Of a DNA stretch of 64,000 bases, positions 33,309-45,120 are shown piece after piece. This DNA is from Stenopsyche tienmushanensis (lineage: Eukaryota; Arthropoda; Insecta; Trichoptera; Stenopsychidae): the NCBI GenBank assembly GCA_008973525.1, contig WACJ01000048.1:1364001-1428000 (forward strand), given 5' to 3'. Each line of letters opens with the position of its first letter. Within the stretch, counting starts at the first letter, position 1. A model generated the notes under the pieces. That model did not search any database. It had not been told where the DNA came from and worked only from the letters and a program-made list of their open reading frames with translations. The translations under genes were made by a program, and so were the position numbers.

Positions 33309-33895
33309 GGGTATTGTGCACATTGACCGTCATTTTTTTATGTTAGGGTTTTTTTGCTACGTTTCACATATAGGCCCTTTATCCTAAGTGTTAGGGTTGT
33401 CAAAATAGAATTTTTTCAACATTTTGAAAAAAACACCCAAAATTAACGTCATAACGTCAAGTCGTCATAAATTTTTAATAGTACAAGATAACTGTTTTTG
33501 TATTTTGCAATGTATTTTTGATCTTAATAAATTATTTTATGTAATCGCTTTAAACAAAATCCATGCACTCACTCGTCTCATTTGTAAATTATCTGTCTGT
33601 TTTTGAGGTTACTGATTCATTCCCGTTTTTAAACCGCTCATAACACTTGTAAAAAGTCTTCAGAGTTACCATTTTATCGCCATACGCCGATTTTAACATT
33701 TCATGAGCTTGTTTGGTAATTTTTTGCAACTTAATACTAACGCGTTGTTTGAAATCCACGATGCGCGACAGACGCGATAAACACAATTTCACTCTAATGG
33801 CTATGGAGACTGACTAATTAATCATAACGTGTACAAACTTGATACAGTCTGTCTCAGCGGATCAAGCTATTGGACATTTGACATGAAATAGATGT
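33309..33895 (-). pseudogene. Internally deleted mariner (family J), copy 2
   Basis: The minus-strand frame 33792-33589 reads CLSRLSRIVDFKQRVSIKLQ, then KITKQAHEMLKSAYGDKMVT and LKTFYKCYERFKNGNESV. This is the mariner helix-turn-helix domain (..ETYEMLK.AYGD....VF.WYKRFK.G.ESV) with its N-terminal leader. It stops before the catalytic domain and is followed by the family J tail (33580-33309), also found at 57838 and, inverted, 62640-62945. The leader matches 27030-27130. It cannot make an active enzyme. Confidence 0.8.
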
Positions 33896-35089
33896 AACAT
33901 CATCAGTTGCGCCTCTAAAAATTCTTTCATCGTATTTTTTGATCAGACCTCTTATATCGTCTTCTCTGTGAATAGCTCGGGTTTGCATGCGAACTTTAAA
34001 TGTATGTATTTTTAAAAAGCTTTGTAGAAATGAATACAAATTTTCGGTAGCAGCCTTCTGTACTTATAGTGTTAATCATCATTTTTTTATTTTAAAAAAA
34101 CATGTCTTTTGAAATGAGGACGATCCATCGCACTTAGAAATAGATCCACACAACACCGATTCCAATTAAACTCACGTAGGAGCTCAATTCACGACGATGC
34201 AAATAGAATAGTTATGTGCTGCAAATAAAATCTTTATGATACTTTCTATATTTGCTTCTTCTATATAAAAATATTATAAGTCTCAAGAGCAAAACTCTTG
34301 TTATAACATTTCCCATCGGATCGATTTCGATATCTTTTATGACCCCGAAAGTGCCAAATCCGCTTTCGTCAGCTTATTGTGTCCATAAATAATGAGTGTT
34401 ATTGTAAAAGCCCGAAGTTTGCATTGAGCTCTCCGACGGCCATCTCTTCCGAGCACAAGAAGTCGCTTAGTTGCGTGGCGTGTGTGGTTTGGTTCAAGTG
34501 CACGTATTTTGCAGAATCGATTCTTCAAGTTCACGATGATGCTCGTGCTGAGCATCAAACGGCCGATGGAAATCGCAAGTTCAGTTCGAAATGGAAATGA
34601 ACTTTCGATTTCGCCTGTGTTCGTCTTGTGCCGAATAAGCGGCAACGTTCTCCTCGAAGCGTACATCGATTGAGTAATTGTGCAGTTGAATTGAATGGAT
34701 TTATATTGCCCGCACTTAAAATCTATTAACGCTTATCCGTGACATCTTAAATCGCCATGATTGGCTCTAATTAATAAAACGCATTGTCTTTTCATCTTGA
34801 TGATGGCCGTAGGTTTTTATTGGCCTCGATAACAGTTTGGGCGTTAAAGCTTCAGCGATAAAAGGGTCAGATCGAACCGAGATCAATGGGGGTATTCGAG
34901 GGTAGGTGGTTGATTTGTCCATGTCATACAATTGGGCTTAAAATTATGACAGCGTAGAGAACACATAAAAGAAGGATAAATGGATGAGCCAATTTTAGGT
35001 ACAAAGATGAATGGAAGCAAATTTGTCCATCCTGAAACGAGCGTGATGATCAATATCAAATGTGTTTAAACGATACTGTTTAATTGAAT
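33896..35089. other. Intergenic, no gene seen
   Basis: 34105-34150 (CGATCCATCGCACTTAG) resembles, inverted, the leader of the mariner relic at 10650-10680. A 109-codon minus-strand frame (34337-34666) overlaps + strand frames of similar length and shows no motif. Confidence 0.4.
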
Positions 35090-35520
35090 TTTGTGATGCG
35101 TTATCCGATTGATGAGGAATCCCGCATATGCTGCGAGCAGATTAGAGTGATACAGAGAGCGCATTCTCGCAGTGTTGATTGCAGAGATTGTAAATCGGAT
35201 CGATACGATTGTATCGATCGATAACGATAACCCAAATTTATCGATTAATAATGATAACCCAAATTTATCGATTTCAAGCTTCAACAAATGCATTATTTTG
35301 CTACTAAAACTGAAGACATAAATGTGTATAGTTTATGTTTGCGCGAAGAAATGAACGAATATTATGTGCTATCAACAGTTTTGATGCTCATTTATTTATA
35401 TACAAGATTGACTCACGCTGAGCGGTCCTGAGAGAAAATTGGATTTGTGTGGACGAAATACCGGTGCACATGCGAATATAGCATCTACATTTATCTTATT
35501 TTAAAATTAACTCAGTAACC
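35090..35520 (+). repeat. Repeat family A, copy 5 (long form)
   Basis: It includes GAATCCCGCATATGCTGCGA, two AACCCAAATTTATCGATT units, GAAGAAATGAACGAATATTATG, the CTGAGCGGTCCTGAGAG block and GCGAATATAGCATCTACATT. Confidence 0.8.
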
Positions 35521-35565
35521 AAATTATTAAGACATACACAACATTGATAATAGAGGTGTCTTTCA
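35521..35565. other. Short spacer, nothing seen
   Basis: No feature. Confidence 0.4.
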
Positions 35566-35600
35566 TTCAATAAGTTCGTAGGGGTTTTTTTTGAAGAAAT
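35566..35600 (+). repeat. Mariner-terminus-like sequence
   Basis: TTCATTCAATAAGTTCGTAG then GGGTTTTTTTTG resembles the ends at 28049 and 31886 and the common mariner terminal pattern. No transposase motif follows. Confidence 0.45.
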
Positions 35601-35984
35601 TTGAAGAAAAAACCAAATTAATCCGGCAAGAAGATTTAATATTTTGGGAATCAAATTGCAGACGTTAAAACCATGGGGCTTAATCAGGAGATCAATGATA
35701 TATACGGCTATGCGTCAATTGTCAGTTTCGTCCTTTACTGTCATCTCCATTTTGCGAGATTCGGGACCGAGTGGTATTTTCTGGTAATCAAACTTATCAA
35801 ACCGTTTACTTATGTAGAGAAAGAACCATAACAAGTGACAGCGTCATCGAAATTACTATAAAAAAGAAGCATACTTATTAGCACTCTACAAGGAAACTAT
35901 CAAAAACAAATAAGGATACCATTGTTTTTCATCTTTAATTTATATATCGACTAGTGATTACCCGGCATACCCGGCAACAAACTG
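35601..35984. other. Intergenic, no gene seen
   Basis: Possibly decayed mariner interior; no motif seen. Confidence 0.35.
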
Positions 35985-35998
35985 CGTACACAAACAAT

Positions 35999-36220
35999 CT
36001 ATTAGATGCATATTTTATTTATTTAATATCTTCTTTGTATTTAATATTTTCTTTGTATATTTTTTTGTATAACCTTTAAGATGCTATATTATATAACTTT
36101 TATCTGTACCATGTATAAAATAACAATTATGGTCATTAATGACCAACCCTGTAAATTCAGGGAGGCATTGGCCCTAAGGTCACAACCTCCAAAAAATAAA
36201 AAAAAATAAAAATAAAAAAA
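35999..36220 (+). mobile_element. Jockey-like LINE, short 3'-end copy with 9-bp TSD
   Basis: ACAAACAAT at 35990-35998 and again at 36221-36229 flanks the insertion. The body 36003-36195 matches the reverse complement of 24731-24925 almost base for base, including GGTCATTAATGACCAACCCT and TTGGCCCTAAGGTCACAACC, and ends in an A-rich tail. The target is the LINE-3'-end-like repeat whose uninterrupted form is at 19440. Confidence 0.92.
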
Positions 36221-36235
36221 ACAAACAATATTTTT

Positions 36236-36490
36236 GCTATGCCTATGTTATTCCCACAAGTAAAAATCATAAACTGACAAAGTTTTATTGCAATCAGATG
36301 AATGATACGGCAGCGCATTAAATACGTACAAGCAAACATTGATTTTTATATATTAGATTATAGTATGCTTGTGTTATTCCCGCATGTATAAACAATAAGT
36401 GGACGTAAGTTTTATCGCAATCTGATGAACGATATGGCAGCGCATTACATACGAACAAACAGATATGAATTTTTATATATTAGATTGGAA
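36236..36490 (+). repeat. Two tandem units of the LINE-3'-end-like repeat
   Basis: Unit 1 (about 36236-36360) and unit 2 (about 36361-36487) share TATGTTATTCCC/GTGTTATTCCCGCA, AGTTTTATYGCAATCRGATG, GGCAGCGCATTA and end in the identical TTTTTATATATTAGATT. The unit is about 125 bp. Related single copies are at 11135 and 19440. Confidence 0.75.
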
Positions 36491-37220
36491 TCAGTTCTTA
36501 TAATTTTTGATGATTTTTTTAGTTGATACATTTAATAGACATCCCGGATGATTTGGATCTCCGATAGTCGAGAGCATTTGTATCTGCCTTATTCGAGTCT
36601 TAATAAAATGAAACGCTTTTCAGGTAATTATGTATGTTAATATGATTCTTATTGGGTAATGCCATTTGGTTCGGGGGCGTATTTTACGAGCTGATTTGCC
36701 AAATGTAAGCTGCTGGATTAATATGACCCATTACGGCGTGCGACGGTTAACCACAATCTCCTGTTTTTGAATTTATTTATGTTATTTAATGGGAGATTGT
36801 GCGAGGTGGCACTTCACGGGGAGTTAATTAATTAATCGTGTTTAAAATCCCATTTCGAGTTAATTAGAACTTATGCTCATCCGCGGTGTTCGTGACATTC
36901 CACTTTTGGACCGCTGTAATATCAAACAATTACATATTGCCACATTTAAAAATGCGTCATAGGACTTCGTGGAGCCGCTGATTCAGACTGCGTTCCAATT
37001 CGGCAATTCTTGGTGAATTTAGCAACGAAAGTTCCGCATGAAGCTCGCCTGCTTGCCGAAGGATGTAAATCAATCTTTGTTGTTTACAGAAATCGACTGT
37101 AGAATGAGCTGCTGAAAAATGTTGATGAAATGATCTGCGCAAAAGTTTTCTTGAATCTTGATGTTATTTATCAGCAAATCTATCGATATCGTTCAACAGT
37201 CAAAAGTAATTTATTTAATC
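36491..37220. other. Intergenic; small inverted repeat at 36752-36801
   Basis: CACAATCTCC (36752-36761) and GGAGATTGTG (36792-36801) form 10-bp arms around a 30-nt AT-rich loop. No gene is supported; minus-strand frames of 61-65 codons are probably chance. Confidence 0.45.
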
Positions 37221-37746
37221 CAGGGCTTCGAACGGGAACTGAACCGAAAACTGATAACCGGTAAAACTGATAAATGCCACAAAAAGTCCTAAAAGGGGCC
37301 ATAAAGTTTGTATGTCCAATCGGTCCGCTTTTCGAACCGCTGATATGACGAATGAGCGCCACGCGATCGGATGTCATACCTGAAGATGTCTACAGAACGA
37401 TTACAAACTCTCATTATGAAACGAAGTTGTCTGAAGAAGACCGATTGGATGTTGCATCCATTGTATGCCACTTCCATTCTTCTGCATCCATCATCCGGTA
37501 GTCGGCACTTGTAATTTTTCCATAGTAGTTATCCGAGTTTCGTCAATTTTTTTATGATAAAATATATATTTTAAGCAAAAAATTAGAAATTGTCATACTT
37601 GCACTGCTAATTCGTTTTTATTTTTAACAATGCCTTGCAATTTTCCAATATATTTTCCTTCTATGTTGCAGTACTTACTTTCAGTTCTTATTATTTTATC
37701 TTTAATCAATTATTTATTTTATTATTTACGATTCGAAGCCCCAATT
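37221..37746. mobile_element. hAT-like MITE containing repeat B copy 5
   Basis: The left end is CAGGGCTTCGAACGGG and the right end CGATTCGAAGCCCC, imperfect inverses with the CAGGG start usual for hAT elements. Inside, 37272-37455 on the minus strand is repeat family B: CAATCGGTCCGCTTTTCGAA, TCGTCATATCAGCGG and the ATG-started frame MTSDRVALIRHISGSKSGPI. No hAT transposase is visible. Confidence 0.5.
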
Positions 37747-37990
37747 TAAACCGAAAAACCGTACTTTTAGCCAACAATTGTCTGTATATCGCTATTTATA
37801 TCGAAGTTTCCAAACACAAGAATTCCGTTTGATTCGGCCTCTTCGAAAGTTTTCATTACGCAGATGTTCGGAAATAAATTCGCATTTTTAGCGCTGAGAA
37901 TTAAACCCTAAATCGGAAAGTCTGCGTATCTTTAAACCCTCGTATTTTGCGGAATCCTATTCGGGGACCCTTCCATTGAAATACCGCCCC
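37747..37990. other. Intergenic, no gene seen
   Basis: No supported feature. Confidence 0.45.
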
Positions 37991-38380
37991 TTATGTACGC
38001 AACCCTTCTTTATAAGCCTCGGACCTCTCAACCTTATTAAACACGGCTCTTTGATCCTCTTGCCTTAACAATTTATCTTTCAGTCTACTGTCAAAATTAC
38101 ACGTTGTACACCGTTTGAGAGAAACCCTTAATCCAATTATTTCTAGAAAACTTTGCGAAGCTGATCTCTTTGTTTTGGGACATCCTTTCGCATGTAAATT
38201 AATACCGTCGAGGGGTTTTAGAAATGCTGGAAGCCATTCTTTTTTATGGTCACACTTCTCATTGTTGAGGATTGCTATCTCCACAGGATATTCTCTGGAG
38301 ACGGAAGGATTTTTATGTTTATCGTCGTCTTTCACATATGATGTATAACTAAGATAGATATTAAAACAAGTGATTTCCAT
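37991..38380 (-). CDS. Unrecognised 129-codon ORF (uncertain)
   Basis: The minus-strand frame has a lysine-rich, cysteine-containing composition (KCDHKKEW, LHAKGCPKTKRSAS, LKRCTTCNF), not the low-complexity look of chance AT-rich frames. CGTCTCCAG/AGAATATCC within it could be a splice acceptor, so the true coding part may start at about REYPVEIA. No AATAAA is obvious just after the stop. I recognise no family. It may be an exon, a transposon relic or chance. Confidence 0.25.
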   Translation of the reverse strand: MEITCFNIYLSYTSYVKDDDKHKNPSVSREYPVEIAILNNEKCDHKKEWLPAFLKPLDGINLHAKGCPKTKRSASQSFLEIIGLRVSLKRCTTCNFDSRLKDKLLRQEDQRAVFNKVERSEAYKEGLRT

Positions 38381-40189
38381 TGATGGATTACGATTTTATT
38401 TGAACAATATTCAATATAATAAGCAAGATCTATTTAGATGATGATTCTTATTAATTTCCCATTGTAAATCTTCGTTTTTTAAGCTCAACGTCATTATGAG
38501 GAATTTCTTAACAATAATAATGCAATTTGAAGCTGAAAAAACGCACACGAAGAGTGATCGACTGCATATTGATGCAAAAATGATAAATGACACAATCGAC
38601 TGAATTATTGATATTCTATTGTAATGAAATGAGTTTTTCAATTTATTGGCAATGTGATTTTAAGATCGGACTGTTCAATTTTCTATAGAATATATTATTC
38701 AGCTGAAACGATATGGATAGTCTATTGGAAATTTGTCTATTTGGGTTCTCATTTATCCGCAGCTTTATTAACGAGAAGCATGATTATCCAAATTTATGAA
38801 GCTTATTACCGAAAACGTAAATCATTCCTTTCTAATAGTTTCGAAATGAATGCTCTTCAAATTTAAGAAGATCGTTTTTAAAGACAACCTTGCAATTTGC
38901 GGTATTCAATCTTTGAACTACCGCTGTGATGATGAAACTAATTTTTCAGCTATTTTAATCATGACCCAAGCGAGTTCTTAATGCATTATGATCACCAGCT
39001 GATTCAAATTTTGCCAGATATCCTATCAACAAAAAAAAAAACAATTTTGCCTATAATGACTCTGCCTGTAATATAATATTAATTTTCCTGGAAAGTTGCT
39101 GTTCATTTTGGCGCAATTTCTTAAGTCTTAAGTCCTGAAAAGTTTCTCCTCTCCTCATGTTCTCCTCGTCGGTCTACAACTTTGCAAAATTCATTTATAT
39201 CGACTTGAAATCTACTGAACGTATTCTTGAACATTGGTTCTTTCCTATACACGAAGAAAAAAATAGATTTTTTTTAACCAACAAGATAGAAACGTCCCTT
39301 TGCTCTTTGCGGTCCTATGTCGAGGCTGACTCGACATTTTGTTTCTACATTTTATCCCCACTCAGATTTAAAATCGTGGGATTTTATTTTGCGTGTCGTG
39401 TCTAGGACAGTATTTGGAAAGTAATATTGGCTGCTATATTTTTCAACATCAATAGATTTGCATTGTTATTATACAAAAAAAGTAACATTTGGTCTGGTGG
39501 ATTTTGTATAAATACATACCATTCAGGTTTCATAAATATACAACTTTTAAGTGATACAAATTATCCGTGTAAAAAACTCTGCGTTTAAATATTGCGTCCT
39601 TAACCTTCAGATTTTAACACTCTGTCAACCGGTAATGCTGGTTTAATATCAAGCCAATTTTGGGTAAATTTTTATTAAACAGTTTGCCAATAACAAAATT
39701 CCGACATCAAACACATGTTTTTTCTTGTATTTCTTCAACATATTGGATCATTTTATGAATTTGTTTGCTTATATAAATACAATTTCTACCGAATGCATAT
39801 TATAAATGCTAAATTCCAAAAATATGAAAGTCCATGCATTAAAAACTCTTGGGTTTGTCGCCCAAACTGCATGCCCGCAGAAATATGACATAATGCGTGT
39901 AATATGTTTATTTTTTATAAATTATCTTTTGCCAAGCGTTTCTAATTTCTAAAATTGTCTATCTTGTTTGGATAGCCTTTCTATATAATTTGGGCCCGTT
40001 TAAAATTGGCAACCATTACGGCAACCGCGGTTCGCGGAGTGTTAGAGTTGTCGCAGATCGCTCTTCGATTTCGGTTGCGAATTCCGCAGAAGAAATTGAA
40101 CTCGGACACACCGATTCATTAGTTGTCCAATTAAATCTTACGAAACTGAACGCATGCTACTTTTTTGTGCGTATGTGTAACGTTGTAAG
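38381..40189. other. AT-rich intergenic DNA, no gene seen
   Basis: Frames of 70-82 codons show no motif. Confidence 0.5.
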
Positions 40190-40340
40190 GTACAAAAAAG
40201 TGTCAACCAGATGGATGTTGCGTGTCTTGAATCTTGAATTGTGTAGAAAGCTGGCTGGGTTGCAGCGTAGAAATTTTCATATCAACTATTTGAGCAACGT
40301 AGGATTCGTGTGTGATTTCGATGAGGACAGTGTCTTTTGA
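40190..40340 (+). pseudogene. Possible mariner transposase relic
   Basis: The frame reads YKKVSTRWMLRVLNLELCRK, which resembles the mariner KVSARWVPRMLT...K block. The following residues to the stop do not continue the family. Weak call. Confidence 0.3.
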
Positions 40341-40854
40341 TCTATGTCGATGTGGTCAGCACATGTTAACCTTTTGGCGATCATCTTGCATTATTTTCAA
40401 TCAAGTCACGGACGATTCCTCAAATAGTTAATTTATTCTTGGGCAAACATTTTTGTTGTAAAACTTCCATAGTTTCACGTGGGCAATGTTAATAGCGTAT
40501 GGTGATATTTTTAATGTTTTTGAAATATGCGACCTTTCATTTGGTAATGTGACCATTTGTCACTTAAAAATGCCTGTGGATTACAACATTTTTCAACAGA
40601 AAACCATTGAAATGATTGCTCGTGTTTCATTATTATAAAGCGTACTCATAGATCGACTGTTAAATAGGAAATATGATATTTTGTTCTTAAGAATATTTAA
40701 GCAATTAGTATTCAGACCCACCAGATCATATATCGCCAATTGAAAACGTCATAACTTAGCCGATTTTCATTATTACAATACTTGATATTTAATACAACAG
40801 CCATCAAGATCAAATATGTCTAAACGATATTGTTTAATTTGTTCAAATTGAATT

Positions 40855-41095
40855 TTGTAACGCATTATCCCGCTGATGAGGAATCCCGCATATGCTGCGA
40901 GCAGATTAGAGTGATATAGAAATGGCATTCTCGCACGTTGATTTCGTAGATTATGAATCGATCGATAATGATAACCCAAATTTATCGATTACAAGCTTTA
41001 AAAAATGCATTATTTTGTTACTAAAACTCAAGACACAAATATTTATGGTTGTGACGATAAACAGTGCACATGCGAATATAGAATCTCACACTTAG
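40855..41095 (+). repeat. Repeat family A, copy 6
   Basis: It shares GAATCCCGCATATGCTGCGA, AACCCAAATTTATCGATT, AAATGCATTATTTTG and GCACATGCGAATATAG with the copy at 35.1 kb, but lacks the middle GAAATGA block, so it is internally deleted. Confidence 0.75.
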
Positions 41096-43444
41096 AATTC
41101 GAAAATGGGAGAGATCTCCCTTTTTGAGAAGGCAGCAAAAGACATAAAATTTGATTAGCCTCTTGTAAGGTAATAGATGAGATAGTAGATATTTTGCATG
41201 GCTTTTTTTTCAATGATCAGCATTATTTTTTGCACTCCTCTGCTTAATAATCTATGGCTCACAAGTGTTTATTAATATTTGGGTTAAGGTCGTCGTTTGT
41301 TTCTAGGACACCACTCTCGGGATATTTTGTAGTTCATACATACACGTTGATGATTCGCATTAAATCATGAAGGTTCGACATGAAAATAAAATGCATACAT
41401 TACAAAAATTATTCTAGAAAAAATATTTTGGAAGAATAAACACTGATTGTTTTTGGTTATATGATGTTTTGGGAATGTGCTCAGTTTTGTAAAAATATGT
41501 TAAAAACATATGCTTCCCGCATGTAACCATCAGCCGACATAGAACATAATAAAATGCTTCCCACAGATAATGTGTTAAGAATCACCATAAATTTAAAGAA
41601 CTTGCATTTTAAAAGGAAATAATTGATTTATTTATTCAATGAATGCTATACTATCTATTATATATCCACTAAATGTACTTTTATAATATCAATATGATCT
41701 ATTTGTCGAAGAACTGCAGCTCTTTGGCGTGTCCGCTGTTAATGAAAAACACCAATTGTATCTATCGTGGGCGGCTTCATTATCGTCTGATATAATGCAG
41801 TCGCTCTTTTTCCATTTTACTAAAAAACCTCTATTTTACAAAAACCGAACCGGTCTTAAATGCTATTTCCATCGTTTATTATTCAAAAGCAATCAAATAA
41901 TCTCGGCTTTTATTTATTGATTGGCAATTACACCTAGTTTTATCACCGTTTAACCATTTTTACTCTTTTATCGAGCCAACTATGTTGCTGTTTGTTTAAT
42001 TATAAAATCACAATTTGTTTAATAACAAAAATTAATTTCAGCTCGATACATTCTGCAATTATGTACTGCGAGTAATAAGCGCGCTTGTTGCGAATTAAAA
42101 TATGATTGCCATTTCAAATGTGTCAATCGTATACCAAAGATCAATGAAAATTCTTAACTCCTTGAAAATTTTGAGTTTGTGTAATATATAATAAAATAGA
42201 CGCGCTCCTGGTCTTGCGTTTGCTTTATGCTACGTATATACATTCACAGAAGAGGCAACGCATGCGCGTAGCGCATATAATAAATGTAATAAACAGGGAG
42301 ACACCATAAACGATTTTCCCTCTTTATGACCAACTGCCGCATGAAATTTTACTTTTTGTTTTGTTTAAATTAATTGCAAAAATGTTGAGATATAGTATTG
42401 TTCAATGAATAAATAGACAGTAAAAAAATATTGATAATAGATTAAAAAAAAACAAATATCTATGTAAAAAAAAATCAAATTAAACTTTAATCGACAATTT
42501 AAAAGGTGTTAAATTTTTTGTTCCGGTAAAAGAATCTTGTGTTAGCGATCTGTCCAATTATTTGTCGACAAGTCCACGTACCAGATGATGCCTCTCTCCA
42601 GCAATTTTTACCAAATTAGCCACCGTAGGCGATAATTATATAATATGTTATATAAGAATTTAAATTATTCAAACTCATAGCCACAATTCTAAAAGTTCAA
42701 TCTCTGAAATTAATATATACTATAATTTCGCTCATGTTACATGATACGTATTTTTTTCGCTTGATAACGCTCTTTAAATGAATTATTTCTAGTGTCATCC
42801 CATTTATCTTATATGGCATTCCTTGTTATTCGATAATTTTTTAATGTTTAATGAACAAATTCGTTTAAAGAGTATTCATTTCATGATATCACGATTATAA
42901 CGAGCAACAATTTCAGCATAAATATTTCGCACAAGTATCAATTTAGCAAGTGAAATCGATCCCTTTGTGTTCTTTATAGTCCAGATTGATTTTATTTGTA
43001 TGTATTAGTTAAAAAAATATATTTCCTAATTTTGAAATAAGCTGGGGTAAAAATGGAAATGCTTCATTGACACGCTATTCATGATTGGTAAAAATAAAGG
43101 GACGTTGGGAATTCTTAACTATTCAGAGGACGCAAATTCAATACCTATGAATCAATTTGCTGAAAAAATAAAACCGTAACGGACTATTATGTTTCGTTAA
43201 ATCCAGAAATGCTTACAAATTTTCTGGATAATGCACAGCATTATTTGATAATCTTTGGATCGACATACACCATCGGATAACAAGCTTGAAAATGCTAAAT
43301 ACTTTGTGAAAAATTTAAAATAACGCATAATGTTAAAAAAAAAACATATATGCATCTGCAGCCCTAGCGCACAGGTCCGTTCTTCTATCGGGCTATGATG
43401 TTGCTGGACGAATTTAAAGTGGACGAAGTTGCACACGAGATATA
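41096..43444. other. AT-rich intergenic DNA, no gene seen
   Basis: No gene supported. A CGCATGCGCGTAGCGCAT sequence near 42260 faintly resembles 16750-16790. Confidence 0.5.
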
Positions 43445-43675
43445 TACATATATATCTGGCTGCAGGAGGGACGACCTTCCGCAGCCAAGGCTAATCGATA
43501 CCCAACCGGCAACGGTGCACGCGCAAAAAGCGATCGGTCGGTATGCAGGTGCAATGTCTCCGCAGGGCCACAAGAGATGGCGCTGTTAAAATAACACATT
43601 GCACCTGAAGAGAGATGGAAGATGTCGCTGTTAACAGCGCTACTACGTGGGGATTGTAAATCTACCACGCTACAA
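43445..43675 (-). repeat. Repeat family C, copy 2
   Basis: Inverted relative to 19640-19885: CTGCAGGAGGGACGAC, CCGCAGCCAAGGCTAA, ACCCAACCGGCAACG, GGTGCAATGTCTCCG and AACACATTGCACCTGA. The part 43613-43650 repeats the GCTGTTAAC motif of the body. Confidence 0.75.
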
Positions 43676-43750
43676 TTGCTTAAAAAACATATATATATAT
43701 TAAAATGCAATTTTTATTTCAATAAAAAAAAACGCAAATATTCAGAAGAA

Positions 43751-44373
43751 TGTCTGAAAATCGAATTACTTGGCTAGCAATGAAATAGAGAAGCCATAAT
43801 GCGTATTGTGCAAAATTGTTCTCAGTCATGAGTCTATGTAACCTTTAAAACTCAAACGTCACTTAGAGGCGAAGCATTCAGAACACACTAAAAAGGTTTT
43901 GGAGTTATTTCGTCGGCATGAAACTAGTTGCAAACATCAGACAGTTGATCGAACAGGACGCTTTCAGCAAGCACAGCATTAGTGCAAGCATATGTTTGTA
44001 GGAATGTTGAAGATGGTGAAAATAATTCTTGGGAATTCCAGTGAAGTAAAAATGCAGTGAATATCTCAGTCTAATAATACTATTCAGCGACGAATATCAA
44101 GACTGTCCGTAGACGTTAAAACAGTAGATTTTGAATGAAATCAAGGCTTCACCATTGTTTTCTTTTCAAGTTAATGAATCAATAGACGTAAGCTCTTATA
44201 CTCAGTTGCTTGTCTTCGTGAAATATATTCATTCAAGTGATATCAAAGAAGATTTCCTATTTTGTAGTGGACTTGAAACGGAGTTTGTAAGGATGGTGCA
44301 CCATCTATGTTTGGGTCAAAATCGGGCTTTCAAAAATAAGCAAAAGAACTTGCTCCTTAAGCAAACTGCATGA
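43751..44373 (+). pseudogene. ZBED-like hAT transposase relic (BED finger and start of catalytic domain)
   Basis: Starting near 43788, the + strand encodes CVLCKIVLSHESM, stop, PLKLKRHLEAKHSEHTKK, a BED-type zinc finger (C..C...H...H), then LELFRRHE. Further on, in shifted frames, come ISQSNNTIQRRISRLSVDV and FSFQVNESIDVSSYTQLLVF with KYIHSSDIKEDFLFCSGLET. This order matches ZBED5/GTF2IRD2-like hAT transposases (LS.DTV.RRI..M..DI, FALQLDESTDV, LLVFVRYI, EEFLFC.PLET). Multiple stops and at least one frameshift show it is dead. It ends at 44373, just before repeat D copy 2. Confidence 0.85.
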
Positions 44374-44399
44374 TTCGCCAGTATGCCCCTCTTCGGGTG

Positions 44400-45120
44400 G
44401 GTTTTAGACTCCACGATGCCCACTCATAAAACCCCAGGGGGGGGGGAGCCAACCCTGCGCCCGTGGGCAACGGTTAAACCGCGTGGGCAACGGTTAAGCC
44501 GTGGGCTAGGGTAATGATGTGGAGTAGAGGTGCGCGAAAGTAGCCTCGTCGATTTGCTCATCAAACGCAGCTGGGGTAGCCCAGCTATCATGAGTTGGCT
44601 GCGCAGGTCACCATGTGCTGCGCACCCATAAAGAGGTGTGCGGGACAGCCGATTACAGTAGTTGGTGGAGACTGTGTTAAAGGCTCACCACTATCCTCAA
44701 CAGCCTAAGCATACAGGGGAGAACGGTTTTAGGCTGTTACTGTACTGTACTACAAATGACCGATCCGATACGAGTACCATGAGGAAGGGGTAGCCTCTGC
44801 AGTCTGTCATCTGCTGCAGCCCCCTTCATACTGAGGTTGGACTCGTGGTGGCAGTGAATCCGCGGTAGTATTCCTTTGAATTTAGCTCGAACTTTTGTGC
44901 AATAGTCTGAAGCTGGTTTTCCTGCAGGAACCTCGCCTCCTCTGGAGGGCTCGGAGCAAAAGGGGTGGGCGCCTGGAAGTTCTGCGCGTAGCGTTTCTAA
45001 CGGGGCTAAAAGATCATCGGAAGACCCTCACTGTGTGGCTAGTCCGGGGTAACTTGGAACGCCCCAATCCAGTTAGTCGCTGTCTGTCGTCTGTTATCTT
45101 ACAACCCTCTGCAAGAGATA
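44400..45120. repeat. Repeat family D, copy 2 (inverted relative to copy 1)
   Basis: It aligns end to end with the reverse complement of 1435-2155. The shared terminus TTAGACTCCACGATGCCC is at 44405-44422. Copy-specific features are a G9-G10 run near 44440 and a direct duplication of CGTGGGCAACGGTTAA near 44462-44500. Confidence 0.75.

Noticed and set aside
34337..34673. Overlapping frames on both strands as a gene
   Set aside because: Three frames of similar length overlap here, as expected from a locally less AT-rich patch; none has a motif.
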